A stretch of DNA of 64,000 nt from Thermoproteus uzoniensis 768-20. Its GTDB lineage: Archaea > Thermoproteota > Thermoprotei > Thermoproteales > Thermoproteaceae. A program made the position numbers and the translations under genes. How positions within the stretch are numbered: the stretch's first letter is position 1; every line of letters begins with the position of its first letter. The DNA lies in NCBI RefSeq assembly GCF_000193375.1, contig NC_015315.1, positions 1,868,622 through 1,932,621 on the forward strand. Direction: 5' to 3'. Below, piece by piece: positions 18,432 to 25,791 of the stretch. Below the pieces are notes generated by a model, which did no database searches, was not told where the DNA came from, and was given only the letters and a program-made list of their open reading frames with translations.

Positions 18432-19441
18432 AACAGGAAGTACTCGGCCGCAGAAACGGCGGTTGCGGCGAGCGCGATCGTCAAAAGCCAGCGCCAGCTG
18501 AAGGACAGCGTGTGGTCGAGCCTAGCCACCGGCATGACGGAGCGTAGGAAGACGAAGAAGAGCATCAGGGCGAACGTCTTGATCATGACCCAGGCCGCCG
18601 CGGCGAGGTTGCCCCACACGTCGGCGGGCCAGGGGCCGGGCGTTATGGGGGCCCACCCGCCGAGGAACACAAGGGCGCCGAGGAGCGAGTAGGAGAACAG
18701 CGCTATGTAGATGCCGCCGGCGTAGGTCAAGGCCAGAAATATGGAGGAGAAGTCGCTGTAGGGCCCCGTGGCCACGTCCCCCTCGTAGTCGGCTATCTCG
18801 AAGGGGAAGCGGCTTGTGGCCATCGCCACGCCTATGATGTAGACGATGAAGGCAAGCGGGTTGTAGATTGCCCCCACTATGTAGGTCTGTTTCGCCACGA
18901 TCTCTATGGGGTCTATGGTCTTGTAGGTGAGGAACATGCTGGCGAAGGCGTCGAGTAGCGGTATCTCGTATGCGGCTATTATGAGGGCCTCTCTGGCGGC
19001 GCCTATGTAGGCGAAGCGGTTGTTCACGGCCCAGCCAATGCCCACCACTATTATGAAGAGGTAGAAGAGGATCGCTAGGGCCATCACTATGCCGTAGTGC
19101 AACGAGGGCCTGGAGAGGAGGGCGAGGTAGGGCGAGAGCGGCACCATGAAGGACGGCATGAGGGCCAGAGTCACGAAGAGCGGCGGGAGCGCCACGAACA
19201 ACACGCGGTAGGAGTCGACGGTGATTATGACCTCCTGCATGACGAACCTCACCGCGTCGGCTATCAGCTGGAAGTAGCCGCCCAGCCTAGGCGATATGTG
19301 GAAGGGGCCGACGCGCATCTGGACCCTCGCCGCTATCTTCCTCTCGGCCCAGACTATCGTGAGGAGCACTATCGTGGACACCACCGCGTCGAAGAGAAAA
19401 TCCCACAGGCGCGGGGAAAGGAGCCAGGAGGGGATCTCCAT
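18428..19441 (-). CDS. nuoH: Complex I subunit H
   Basis: 337 residues, eight predicted helices. Signatures: WAERKIAARVQMRVGPFHISPR at the first loop, GSYSLLGAL-like segments, and the conserved FPFEIADYEGDVATGPYSD acidic loop at the quinone site. A TATA-like CTTAAAAAGG (19460-19469) lies 20-25 bases before the ATG and touches the nuoD stop codon, so nuoH can be transcribed from its own promoter as well as by read-through. Confidence 0.95.
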   Translation of the reverse strand: MEIPSWLLSPRLWDFLFDAVVSTIVLLTIVWAERKIAARVQMRVGPFHISPRLGGYFQLIADAVRFVMQEVIITVDSYRVLFVALPPLFVTLALMPSFMVPLSPYLALLSRPSLHYGIVMALAILFYLFIIVVGIGWAVNNRFAYIGAAREALIIAAYEIPLLDAFASMFLTYKTIDPIEIVAKQTYIVGAIYNPLAFIVYIIGVAMATSRFPFEIADYEGDVATGPYSDFSSIFLALTYAGGIYIALFSYSLLGALVFLGGWAPITPGPWPADVWGNLAAAAWVMIKTFALMLFFVFLRSVMPVARLDHTLSFSWRWLLTIALAATAVSAAEYFLL

Positions 19442-19470
19442 AGCCCTACGTAAAGAATCCCCTTTTTAAG

Positions 19471-20685
19471 TTATCTATCGGCTTCCGGCGGGAAGAATCC
19501 GAAGCTGCCGTAGATGGCCGGCAGATCCATGAGCCTGGCGCCTACTGTGGCCTTCATGAAGGCCCTGAGGTTCTGCCAAGAGGGCGTCGAGATCCTGACT
19601 CTGAAAAGCCTCTCGGTGCCCGACCCGAAGACTTGGAAGAAGTACCGCCCTCTGCCGCCCTCCGTCACGCCGGTGCCCTCGGCGAGGTTCGTCGTCGTGA
19701 CGTAGTAGCCGCTCATCCTCACTATCTCGTTGAGCATCTCCCGCTCCTTGGGGGGTATCTTGTGCGTGGCGTTGTGGCCGACCAAGGGACCGTCCATGGG
19801 CATCGACTTGAGCAACTGCCTTATGATCTTGGCGCTCTCCCTCACTTCGTCTATCCTGACGAGAGTTCTGGCCAACGAGTCGCCCTCGTCGCGGACCTTC
19901 ACCTCCCACTCGACCTGTTTATACATGCCGTAGGGCAGATCGCGCCTCGCGTCCCAGTCCACCCCGGATCCCCTCGCCCCGGGCCCCGTCGCGAGGTACG
20001 CCGCGGCGTCGCTTTTGCTGAGGTAGCCCACGTCCTTAAGCCTGTAATAGCCCACGGGGTTCTTGACGACCAGCCTGTAGAACTCGTCCATCTTCCTTTC
20101 CAGGAAGTCCAGAAAGCCGGCCAGCCTCTCGTAGAAGACCTTGGGCGGCGCCCTCCTAACGCCTCCCGGCAAGACCCAAGTCGGCGTCGTCCTGGCGCCC
20201 GTGGCTATGGCCCAGAGGTTGGTGAGGAGGTCGCGGAGGCCGAAGCCGTACATGAAGCCCGTGGACGACCCTATCATTATGGCGTGGAGGGCCAGGTCGT
20301 AGAGGTGGACCGATATCCTGCTCATCTCGCCGAAGAGGGTCCTGAGGTACTCGGCCCTCTCGCTGACGTCGTAGCCCAGCATCCTCTCCACCGCCATGGA
20401 GTACGCCCAGGTCACGTTTATGGCGTCGGGCAGAGACAGCCTCTCGAACAGAGGTATGTTCATCATGAAGTGGCGGGTCTCGCCCAGCTTCTCCATGGTC
20501 CTGTGGACGAAGCCGGGATCCGGCCTTATATCCACTATTATATCGCCGTCGAGCTCCACGAAAAAGCGGATATGGCCCGACGTCGGGTGTTGAGGCCCGA
20601 AGAGCAGCTCCAAGGTCCGCCTGCCGCCGGGGCCCGCCTCGACCTCTTTGAGGACCATGCCGTACTGCTCCATCCTAAGGCCCAT
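19471..20685 (-). CDS. nuoD: Complex I subunit D (49-kDa homologue)
   Basis: 404 residues from ATG 20685; the frame opens 4 codons earlier at a TTG. A TATA-like TTTTTATAG (20704-20712) points to the ATG as a leaderless start. LLFGPQHPTSGHIRFFVELDGD holds the quinone-site His, with GFVHRTMEKLGETR and AEGTGVTEGGRGRYFF further on. The [NiFe]-ligand Cys residues of hydrogenase large subunits are absent, separating it from group 4 hydrogenases. Not fused to NuoC. Confidence 0.93.
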   Translation of the reverse strand: MGLRMEQYGMVLKEVEAGPGGRRTLELLFGPQHPTSGHIRFFVELDGDIIVDIRPDPGFVHRTMEKLGETRHFMMNIPLFERLSLPDAINVTWAYSMAVERMLGYDVSERAEYLRTLFGEMSRISVHLYDLALHAIMIGSSTGFMYGFGLRDLLTNLWAIATGARTTPTWVLPGGVRRAPPKVFYERLAGFLDFLERKMDEFYRLVVKNPVGYYRLKDVGYLSKSDAAAYLATGPGARGSGVDWDARRDLPYGMYKQVEWEVKVRDEGDSLARTLVRIDEVRESAKIIRQLLKSMPMDGPLVGHNATHKIPPKEREMLNEIVRMSGYYVTTTNLAEGTGVTEGGRGRYFFQVFGSGTERLFRVRISTPSWQNLRAFMKATVGARLMDLPAIYGSFGFFPPEADR

Positions 20686-20826
20686 GGAGATATACAAACC
20701 CTATAAAAATATCGACTTAGCCAGACGCTGAGGGCGGGAGGGCGGCCGGGAATTTGTCCATCGACGCGCCGGGGGCTCCGCACGCCGTCGGGCATAAGCT
20801 TATAAAGATAATATCGAGCCCATTAC

Positions 20827-21093
20827 GTGGAAAACGTAGACGCCGATAGTCTGTTAGGCCTCCTAAAGCTCGTCCTCGACTTCGGGGGGAGGGTCCACAT
20901 AAGCGAGCTGGCGAAGAGCCTGCACTTGACGCTGGACGAGCTGTACCACGTACTGAACACGGCGGAGGGCCTAGGCGCGGTGAAGGTCCAGGACAACCAA
21001 GTGGCGCTGACCCGTAGAGGCTTGGAGATACTGAAGATGAGGTTCGGCGACGTCCACCACATGGTGAAGCTCAGGGCAGAGGAGTTGATCTAA
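20827..21093 (+). CDS. Winged-helix protein, AAA-associated (ABC transporter C-terminal) domain-like
   Basis: 88 residues, one winged-helix domain: HISELAKSLHLTLDELYHVLNTAEGLGAV forms the helix-turn-helix, and VKVQDNQVALTRRGLEIL the wing and next helix. It resembles the domain found at the end of some nitrate/sulfonate ABC ATPases, here free-standing. GTG start with a TATA-like CTTATAAAG 25 bases upstream. Possible DNA-binding regulator; target unknown. Confidence 0.65.
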   Translation: MENVDADSLLGLLKLVLDFGGRVHISELAKSLHLTLDELYHVLNTAEGLGAVKVQDNQVALTRRGLEILKMRFGDVHHMVKLRAEELI

Positions 21094-21243
21094 TAGCTAC
21101 CTCTCCTTTTCCAGATCAAGCGCAGTTCCAATAAACATACATTATTATTTATTTTTATTTTCCTTAGATAATTTCTCAAATATTAGTAAAAAACCGTTTT
21201 TGTCGGGAAAGAAATATATTTATTTTGGAAACTTTAAGGGCCA

Positions 21244-21534
21244 GTGATCCCCGAGGAGCTCGCCGAGTTCGCGGAGGACTTAGCCAGGCAGATAGCCAGA
21301 TCTGCAAAGGCAAGGGGGGCCACCCTGGAGGAGGCGCTGTACTACGTCTATCTGTGCACCATAGGCGTCCTCAACGACGAGATGGAGCGCGTGGAGGTCG
21401 TCAAAGGCCGCCGAGGCGTGTCGAAGCGTCTGCCCCCTCCCGAGCCGATAGCAGAGGAGATCCTTATGTGCGTGAAGGAGTCTCTCGAGACCGGGAAGCC
21501 CAAGATAGAGAAGTACGACTACTACGCTTTTTAA
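21244..21534 (+). CDS. Hypothetical protein, 96 residues, partner of the following ATPase
   Basis: GTG start about 25 bases after an AT-rich TATATTTATTTT (21213-21224). Helical and mixed-charge (PEELAEFAEDLARQIARSAK), Pro-rich middle (KRLPPPEPIAEEI), aromatic end (KYDYYAF). Ends 23 bases before the ATPase gene, so the two are probably one transcript. Family not recognised; the arrangement of a small gene before an ATPase could reflect an antitoxin or adaptor, but this is inference. Confidence 0.6.
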   Translation: MIPEELAEFAEDLARQIARSAKARGATLEEALYYVYLCTIGVLNDEMERVEVVKGRRGVSKRLPPPEPIAEEILMCVKESLETGKPKIEKYDYYAF

Positions 21535-21567
21535 CTGGTGCCCCACCAGTTACTGGTATGGCACCAG
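21535..21567 (+). repeat. Interlocked inverted repeats at the ATPase start
   Basis: CTGGTGCC (21535-21542) and GGCACCAG (21560-21567) form one dyad; inside it CTGGTG-CCC-CACCAG forms a second. The ATG of the ATPase (21558) lies within the right arm. The 12-mer TGGCACCAGCTA here recurs in the palindrome at 22792. Candidate operator or RNA hairpin. Confidence 0.5.
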
Positions 21568-22553
21568 CTACCTGCGGCCTATTCGACATACGTCCGAAAG
21601 CCGACAGGAGATACGTCTTCGGGAGGGATCGCGAGATAGACGAGCTGGAGCGCCTCCTGAACGCCGGCTTTTGGCCGGTCTTGTTGGGGCCTAGGAGGGT
21701 CGGCAAGACGACTCTGATGAAGGTGGCCGTGAATGAGTTGAACGGGATATATATAGACGCCTCGACAGCGCCGAGCCTCAAGGCGCTGGGCTTGAGGCTC
21801 ATCGACGAGGTGAGGCGCGTGGGCATGAGGATCAAGCTCAACCTATCGGTCCTCCAGATAGAGATAGAGAGAAGGCCCTCGGCGACTTTGGAGAGGATCC
21901 TCAAGGAGCTCGGAGACGTGGTGATAGCCGTCGACGAGGTCCAGAACGTGGTCAGCCCCCGGCTGCCCGCCCTCCTGTCGGTACTCTACAACGAGGCGCA
22001 GGTGAGGTTTCTATTCAGCGGATCTCTGGTAGGCACCATGAAGCTCATAATGAAGAGCCCCGAATCTCTGGGGAGGCCGCTCGTCAAGGTCGAGCTGAGG
22101 CCCTTCAGCCCGGAGGAATCCGCGGAGTTCTTGAGAAGAGGCTTCGGGGAATGCGGGGTGGAGGTCGGCGATGCCGAAATAGAGGAGGCGGTCGAGGAGC
22201 TGGACGGCATTGTCGGCTGGCTCACCTACTACGGAAGCTTGAGGGCAAGCGGGAAGAGGCATAGGGAAGCGCTGGCCGCCCTCTCCGAGACGGCGAGAGA
22301 GCTCGTGAGGAGCGAGCTGGGGAAGCTCGGCAGACACGAGCTAGCCATATACAAAGCCCTGGCCGCGTTGGGGAAGGCCAGGTGGGCCGAGATAAAGAAA
22401 TTCGTCGAGGCCCAGATAGGACACGCGCTCGACGACAAGACCTTCAGCGTCGGACTAAAGGCACTAGCCAATATGTACCTAGTGAGGGAAGTAGATAGAG
22501 GCCTCTACGAGGTTGTAGACAAGTTTATGGCAGGAATAGCAAGGACACTATAA
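21558..22553 (+). CDS. Archaeal ATPase (PF01637-type, STAND/AAA+ like)
   Basis: 331 residues from ATG 21558; the frame is open to 21225 but that part overlaps the previous gene. Walker A is LLGPRRVGKTTLMK (about residue 42), Walker B is VVIAVDEVQNV, and LFSGSLVGTM is the sensor region (motif SGS). A C-terminal winged-helix-like region (ELAIYKALAALGKARWAEI) is typical. The family is abundant and lineage-expanded in hyperthermophilic archaea; role uncertain, often proposed in mobile-element or stress contexts. Confidence 0.85.
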   Translation: MAPATCGLFDIRPKADRRYVFGRDREIDELERLLNAGFWPVLLGPRRVGKTTLMKVAVNELNGIYIDASTAPSLKALGLRLIDEVRRVGMRIKLNLSVLQIEIERRPSATLERILKELGDVVIAVDEVQNVVSPRLPALLSVLYNEAQVRFLFSGSLVGTMKLIMKSPESLGRPLVKVELRPFSPEESAEFLRRGFGECGVEVGDAEIEEAVEELDGIVGWLTYYGSLRASGKRHREALAALSETARELVRSELGKLGRHELAIYKALAALGKARWAEIKKFVEAQIGHALDDKTFSVGLKALANMYLVREVDRGLYEVVDKFMAGIARTL

Positions 22554-22939
22554 ATATAAAATAGATTATATAATATATATTAAGAATAAATATTTAGTAC
22601 TTCTATAAATGAGCAGTTGCCTAGATACAAGATAATTAGGGAAATACGTATGTTTGGTCCGAATAAGTTAACGAGTTGAGGTGTCTCGTCTGGGGTCCCG
22701 CCCAGCGGCGTTTCTTCGGCGTATTTTGCGCCGGGCCTCTCGGCGGCATGTACAGGAGCATCTGCAGATCCGGCCGCCGTCTTATCCCGCCGTGTTAGCT
22801 GGCACCAGCTAACACTGGGCGTAGATGAACGGCGTTCTGCTACGCCGCGTCAATTCTCCCGGCATGGCGCCGTTTACCTGAAACTCCGGCGTGTGTTAAT
22901 GCCGGCGGAGTTGAAATATTGTCTGGACCTCGGCGGCTG
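22554..22939. other. Intergenic region: AT-rich block, then palindrome
   Basis: 386 bases. The first 110 bases after the ATPase stop are very AT-rich; the remainder is GC-rich with a near-perfect palindrome at 22792-22815. No gene or clear C/D-box RNA was found. Confidence 0.4.
22792..22815. repeat. 24-base near-perfect palindrome
   Basis: Two 11-base arms, GTGTTAGCTGG and CCAGCTAACAC, flank a central CA. Its core TGGCACCAGCTA is shared exactly with the start of the ATPase gene (21559-21570), so the element brackets that gene. No T-run follows. Possible operator or recombination site. Confidence 0.55.
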
Positions 22940-23173
22940 TTAACGGCGTCTTTTCAGGAGGGTTCTGCCCTCGCCGTCCCTTATCTCGACCACTCTGTGG
23001 TAGGGTATGTAGGCGCCGGACTTGGTGGTGAAGCCGCCGCGGCCTATCTCCTCTAGGTCTTCGGTGGAGATCTCGGCGACGTCTCCAGGGGAGCCGCGGT
23101 TGATGTAGACTATCGAGCCCCTCTGCCCCGTCCACTTGAGCTTGTTCAATATATTCCTGATCGGGTTCACCAC
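22940..23173 (-). CDS. UPF0248/DUF504 (MJ1316-type) domain protein
   Basis: 77 residues, GTG start (23173 or 23170) with a TATA-like CTTTTAAGG (about 23189-23198) 20-25 bases upstream. The pattern IRNILNKLKWTG, IVYINRGSPGDVAEI and YIPYHRVVEIRDGEGRTLLKRRR is that of the MJ1316/UPF0248 family, linked in the literature to RNA 2',3'-cyclic phosphate recognition. It lies downstream of the macro-domain gene on the same strand; both could act in RNA or ADP-ribose end processing. Confidence 0.8.
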   Translation of the reverse strand: MVNPIRNILNKLKWTGQRGSIVYINRGSPGDVAEISTEDLEEIGRGGFTTKSGAYIPYHRVVEIRDGEGRTLLKRRR

Positions 23174-23198
23174 AGCTCCGGCGCCCGGCCTTAAAAGC

Positions 23199-23747
23199 CT
23201 ACCTGGCCCCGAAAACCCGCCGGAAGGCCTCGACGTACGTCCTATAGGCCTCCTCGCCGTATAGGCAGACTATAATCCTCTTGACATTTTTCAGCCTGGG
23301 CGCGGCGCGCCTCACGGCCTCGGCAGTCAGTCTGGCCGCCTCGCCGTAGGGACAGCCGAATATGCCGGTGCTTATGGCGGGCAGAGCCACGCTTCTGAGG
23401 CCGAGCTCCTCGGCCTTCATTATGGCGTTCTCCACGGCCTCCCCTATCTTCTCCACCGGCTCGACGCCGCATCTAGGCCCCACCGCGTGTATGACGTACT
23501 TGGCCTTAAGCCTCCCGGCGCCCGTGACGGCGACGCCGCCGACAGGCACGGGGCCGTGTCTCCTCACCCACTCTCTGCTCTCCTCTTGGATCTCGTAGCC
23601 GCCCTTCCTCACTATGGCCCCCGCCACGCCCCCTCCGTGCTCCAGATAGGAATTGGCGGCGTTCACGATGGCGTCGGCCTCCAGCTCGGTTATATCGCCC
23701 ACGACCAGCTCCACGGAGACCCCCGGCGCCGCCTCGAACCTCTCCAC
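23199..23747 (-). CDS. Macro-domain (ADP-ribose-binding/hydrolase) protein
   Basis: 182 residues from GTG 23747. The frame runs open to 23855, but a TATA-like CTATTTAAC (about 23766-23774) places transcription start at the GTG. Macro-domain loops: [31 protein letters not shown] (ADP-ribose pocket) and [18 protein letters not shown] (loop 2). Removes or binds ADP-ribose, or hydrolyses O-acetyl-ADP-ribose; cytoplasmic. Confidence 0.93.
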   Translation of the reverse strand: MERFEAAPGVSVELVVGDITELEADAIVNAANSYLEHGGGVAGAIVRKGGYEIQEESREWVRRHGPVPVGGVAVTGAGRLKAKYVIHAVGPRCGVEPVEKIGEAVENAIMKAEELGLRSVALPAISTGIFGCPYGEAARLTAEAVRRAAPRLKNVKRIIVCLYGEEAYRTYVEAFRRVFGAR

Positions 23748-24001
23748 ACACGCCGACGCCTGCCGAGTTAAATAGATTGCGCCGGCGACCCGCCGAAAGC
23801 CCGCCGCACGCAATCCGCAACGCGGTCTGGGGATAGTTAAACTAATGTCGGGCAATGAAGCAGTAAGGAAGATGTCGAGGATAGCTCCAACAGGCGGCAG
23901 AGGCGGATCGTCCTAAAACTAGCAGAAGGACTCAGCATAAGGTAACCCCCTCCTTTACCCTATGTAGTTTTGCGATTTTGTAAATGAAGATAGAAATCCT
24001 A

Positions 24002-24096
24002 TAGCGGGGCCGGGATTTGAACCCGGGACCTCGGGGTCTCACAGGGGGATGTCCCCCCTATGAGCCCCGCGGCCTACCTGGCTGGCCTACCCCGCT
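24002..24096 (-). tRNA. tRNA-Met (CAT), probably initiator, with canonical intron
   Basis: Acceptor AGCGGGG (5' end 24096)/CCCCGCT with discriminator A. Anticodon stem CGGGG/CCCCG and anticodon CAT at 24062-24060. A 21-base intron (24038-24058) interrupts the loop after position 37, the standard site. The A1-U72 pair and the GGG/CCC run in the anticodon stem favour initiator over elongator tRNA-Met; tRNA-Ile2 (CAT) is less likely. T-arm CCGGG-TTCAAAT-CCCGG is intact. Confidence 0.88.
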
Positions 24097-24501
24097 CGCG
24101 GCCCTCGCCGCCTCCGGGGTCCAGAGGCGGCTCATCCGCCTCTATTTTTTCCTCTGTTTAAAAGCTTTACCGGTTTTCAGCTACGCCCGCAAGGACCGCG
24201 CCCATGCGCGGATCAATACGGTTCGCCGAACCGAGTCTAGGGGCTGGCATGCGGCGTTGTCTCGAGCCTCGCCGGCCTCTCGCCGATGCTCAAAGCCGCC
24301 GGGTCGCGCAGGTCTTTTCAAGACAGCCGCGCCGACGGGGCCGGCTCGGATCTGCCTGCAGACCGGCCGTGCATGCCACCTCCTCCGCCTTCCGTCGGGC
24401 GTTGATGGCCGGTCTTAAAGGAGGGGCGGCATCCCCCTGTTTGTGTCCGGCCCGATCATATCCGTCTCTCTGCTCTACTCTCCTCGTTGAGAGATCCCGA
24501 A
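24097..24501. other. Intergenic region with a hairpin, no gene seen
   Basis: 405 bases upstream of tRNA-Met. Inverted repeat AGAGGCGG-CTCAT-CCGCCTCT (24123-24143) is followed on the plus strand by a run of T. On the minus strand the same A-run (24144-24150) could serve as the tRNA TATA element, so the hairpin may be incidental. No reading frame here shows a family. Confidence 0.4.
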
Positions 24502-24665
24502 TTATCGCTTGCATATCTGTAACTTGAGGTAGTCGCCTAGCAAGTCCTCTCTCCCCGCGGCCTCGCGCTCCTTGTAGACAGTCTCAGCGATGCCCTCCAG
24601 CCCGGCCACGCCGCTCCGCGTGTAGTCCCTTCCTCTTCAGCAACTTAATTACGTACCTGAGAAAA
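24502..24665 (-). pseudogene. Frameshifted C-terminal gene remnant
   Basis: Two adjoining reading frames look coding. The upstream one reads RYVIKLLKRKGLHAE (about 24660-24610). The downstream one, in another frame, reads GVAGLEGIAETVYKEREAAG and ends DYLKLQICKR at a TAA (24502-24504). One indel near 24610 would join them. No start or promoter is visible. Family not identified; helical and charged. Confidence 0.4.
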
Positions 24666-24870
24666 GGGATGGAATGAGATGCGCCCACGCCCAGCCCCCA
24701 CAGTTATTATTAATAAAATAATTAACACTATGCTAAAAATTGCGGCGTGAAGCCCTCATCGAGGGTCTTTAAGGCCTAGGTAGCAGACAGCGTATGCTGA
24801 GTGGTGATATGTGTTTTCAACCGCCTAGAAGCGAATTGCCAAAACATGTTTTTATATTCCCATATCGTAT

Positions 24871-25791
24871 GTGTCTGTGTCTGTTGCCGAGGAGGTGAGG
24901 CGCATTTTGCTGGAGCATCCTGAGATACTAGTGGAGGTTCTGACCGCCAGGCCTCACATTGTGTACGAAGCCCTCGCCAAGCTACTCCCTTGGGAAAGGC
25001 TATTGAGAGAAGTAGAGGAGATCAAGAACAACATGGCAACCAAAAGAGAGCTAGAGGAGATTAGAAACACGATGGCGACGAAGGAGGATCTAGAACGATT
25101 AGCCACAAAAGAGGAGCTACAGAAGTTAGAAAAAAGGCTAGAAGAGGTAGAGAGCAGAATGGCCACGAAGGATGATTTAAAGACATTAACCACCAGAGAG
25201 GAGCTGGAGGACATAAGGAGCAGAATGGCGACGAAGGAAGATCTAAAGGCCTTCGCAACTAAGGAAGATTTGAAGATATTTGCCACTAAGGAGGATCTAA
25301 AAGTCTTCGCCACTAAGGAGGACTTGAAGGCTTTTGCTACCAAGGAGGAGTTGCGGGCTGAGATTAGGAAGTTGTCTATACAGATTACGGCCTTGGGGGC
25401 GCGGTGGGGTGTGTGGAGTGAGGAGGCTTTTAGGGAGGGGGTTAGGGAGTTGCTTAGGGAGGCTGGCTACGCGGTGGAGCGGTGGACGTACTTCGACGAG
25501 AGAGGCCAGGTCTACGGATACCCAAGCGAGGTGGAGCTGGACGTGGTGGTGAGGAACGGGGTCGTGTTAGTGGTGGAGATCGCCTCCGCGGTTAGGCGCG
25601 GCGATTTGCCATATGTAAAGAGGAAGGCGGAACTGTATGAAAAGGTGTCTGGGAGGAGGGTTGAGAGAGTGATTCTAGTGTCGCCGTTTATACACGACAA
25701 AAACCCGGACTTCGTGCGCGCCCTGGCCAAGTCCTTGGGTATAGATATCTTGAGCCCTGCGGAGCAGGTGGAGCCAGGGGCCTCGGGCTAG
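24871..25791 (+). CDS. Coiled-coil plus PD-(D/E)XK nuclease-like protein (DUF3782-like)
   Basis: 306 residues. A short N-terminal helical region is followed by about 100 residues of repeats of the form ATKEDLKxF (about residues 55-165), the last five or so in near-identical 9-residue (27-base) units: a long coiled coil or stalk. The C-terminal domain has SEVELDVVVRNGVVLVVEIASA, a PD-(D/E)XK-like core (Asp, Glu, no Lys after EIA). GTG start after a TATA-like TTTTTATATT. Tail overlaps hypF by 4 bases. Possibly a nuclease of mobile-element type; the target is unknown. Confidence 0.8.
   Translation: MSVSVAEEVRRILLEHPEILVEVLTARPHIVYEALAKLLPWERLLREVEEIKNNMATKRELEEIRNTMATKEDLERLATKEELQKLEKRLEEVESRMATKDDLKTLTTREELEDIRSRMATKEDLKAFATKEDLKIFATKEDLKVFATKEDLKAFATKEELRAEIRKLSIQITALGARWGVWSEEAFREGVRELLREAGYAVERWTYFDERGQVYGYPSEVELDVVVRNGVVLVVEIASAVRRGDLPYVKRKAELYEKVSGRRVERVILVSPFIHDKNPDFVRALAKSLGIDILSPAEQVEPGASG

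Noticed and set aside
22816-22890. Possible C/D-box sRNA (TAGATGA ... CTGA)
   Set aside because: Only weak outer boxes and no internal boxes; no guide match can be tested here.
24123-24150. Hairpin plus T-run as a terminator
   Set aside because: It is oriented on the plus strand, where no gene ends nearby, and the A-run on the minus strand is better explained as promoter of tRNA-Met.
24776-24840. CTGA followed by GTGATAT, C/D-box-like
   Set aside because: No proper first C or last D box at the required distances.
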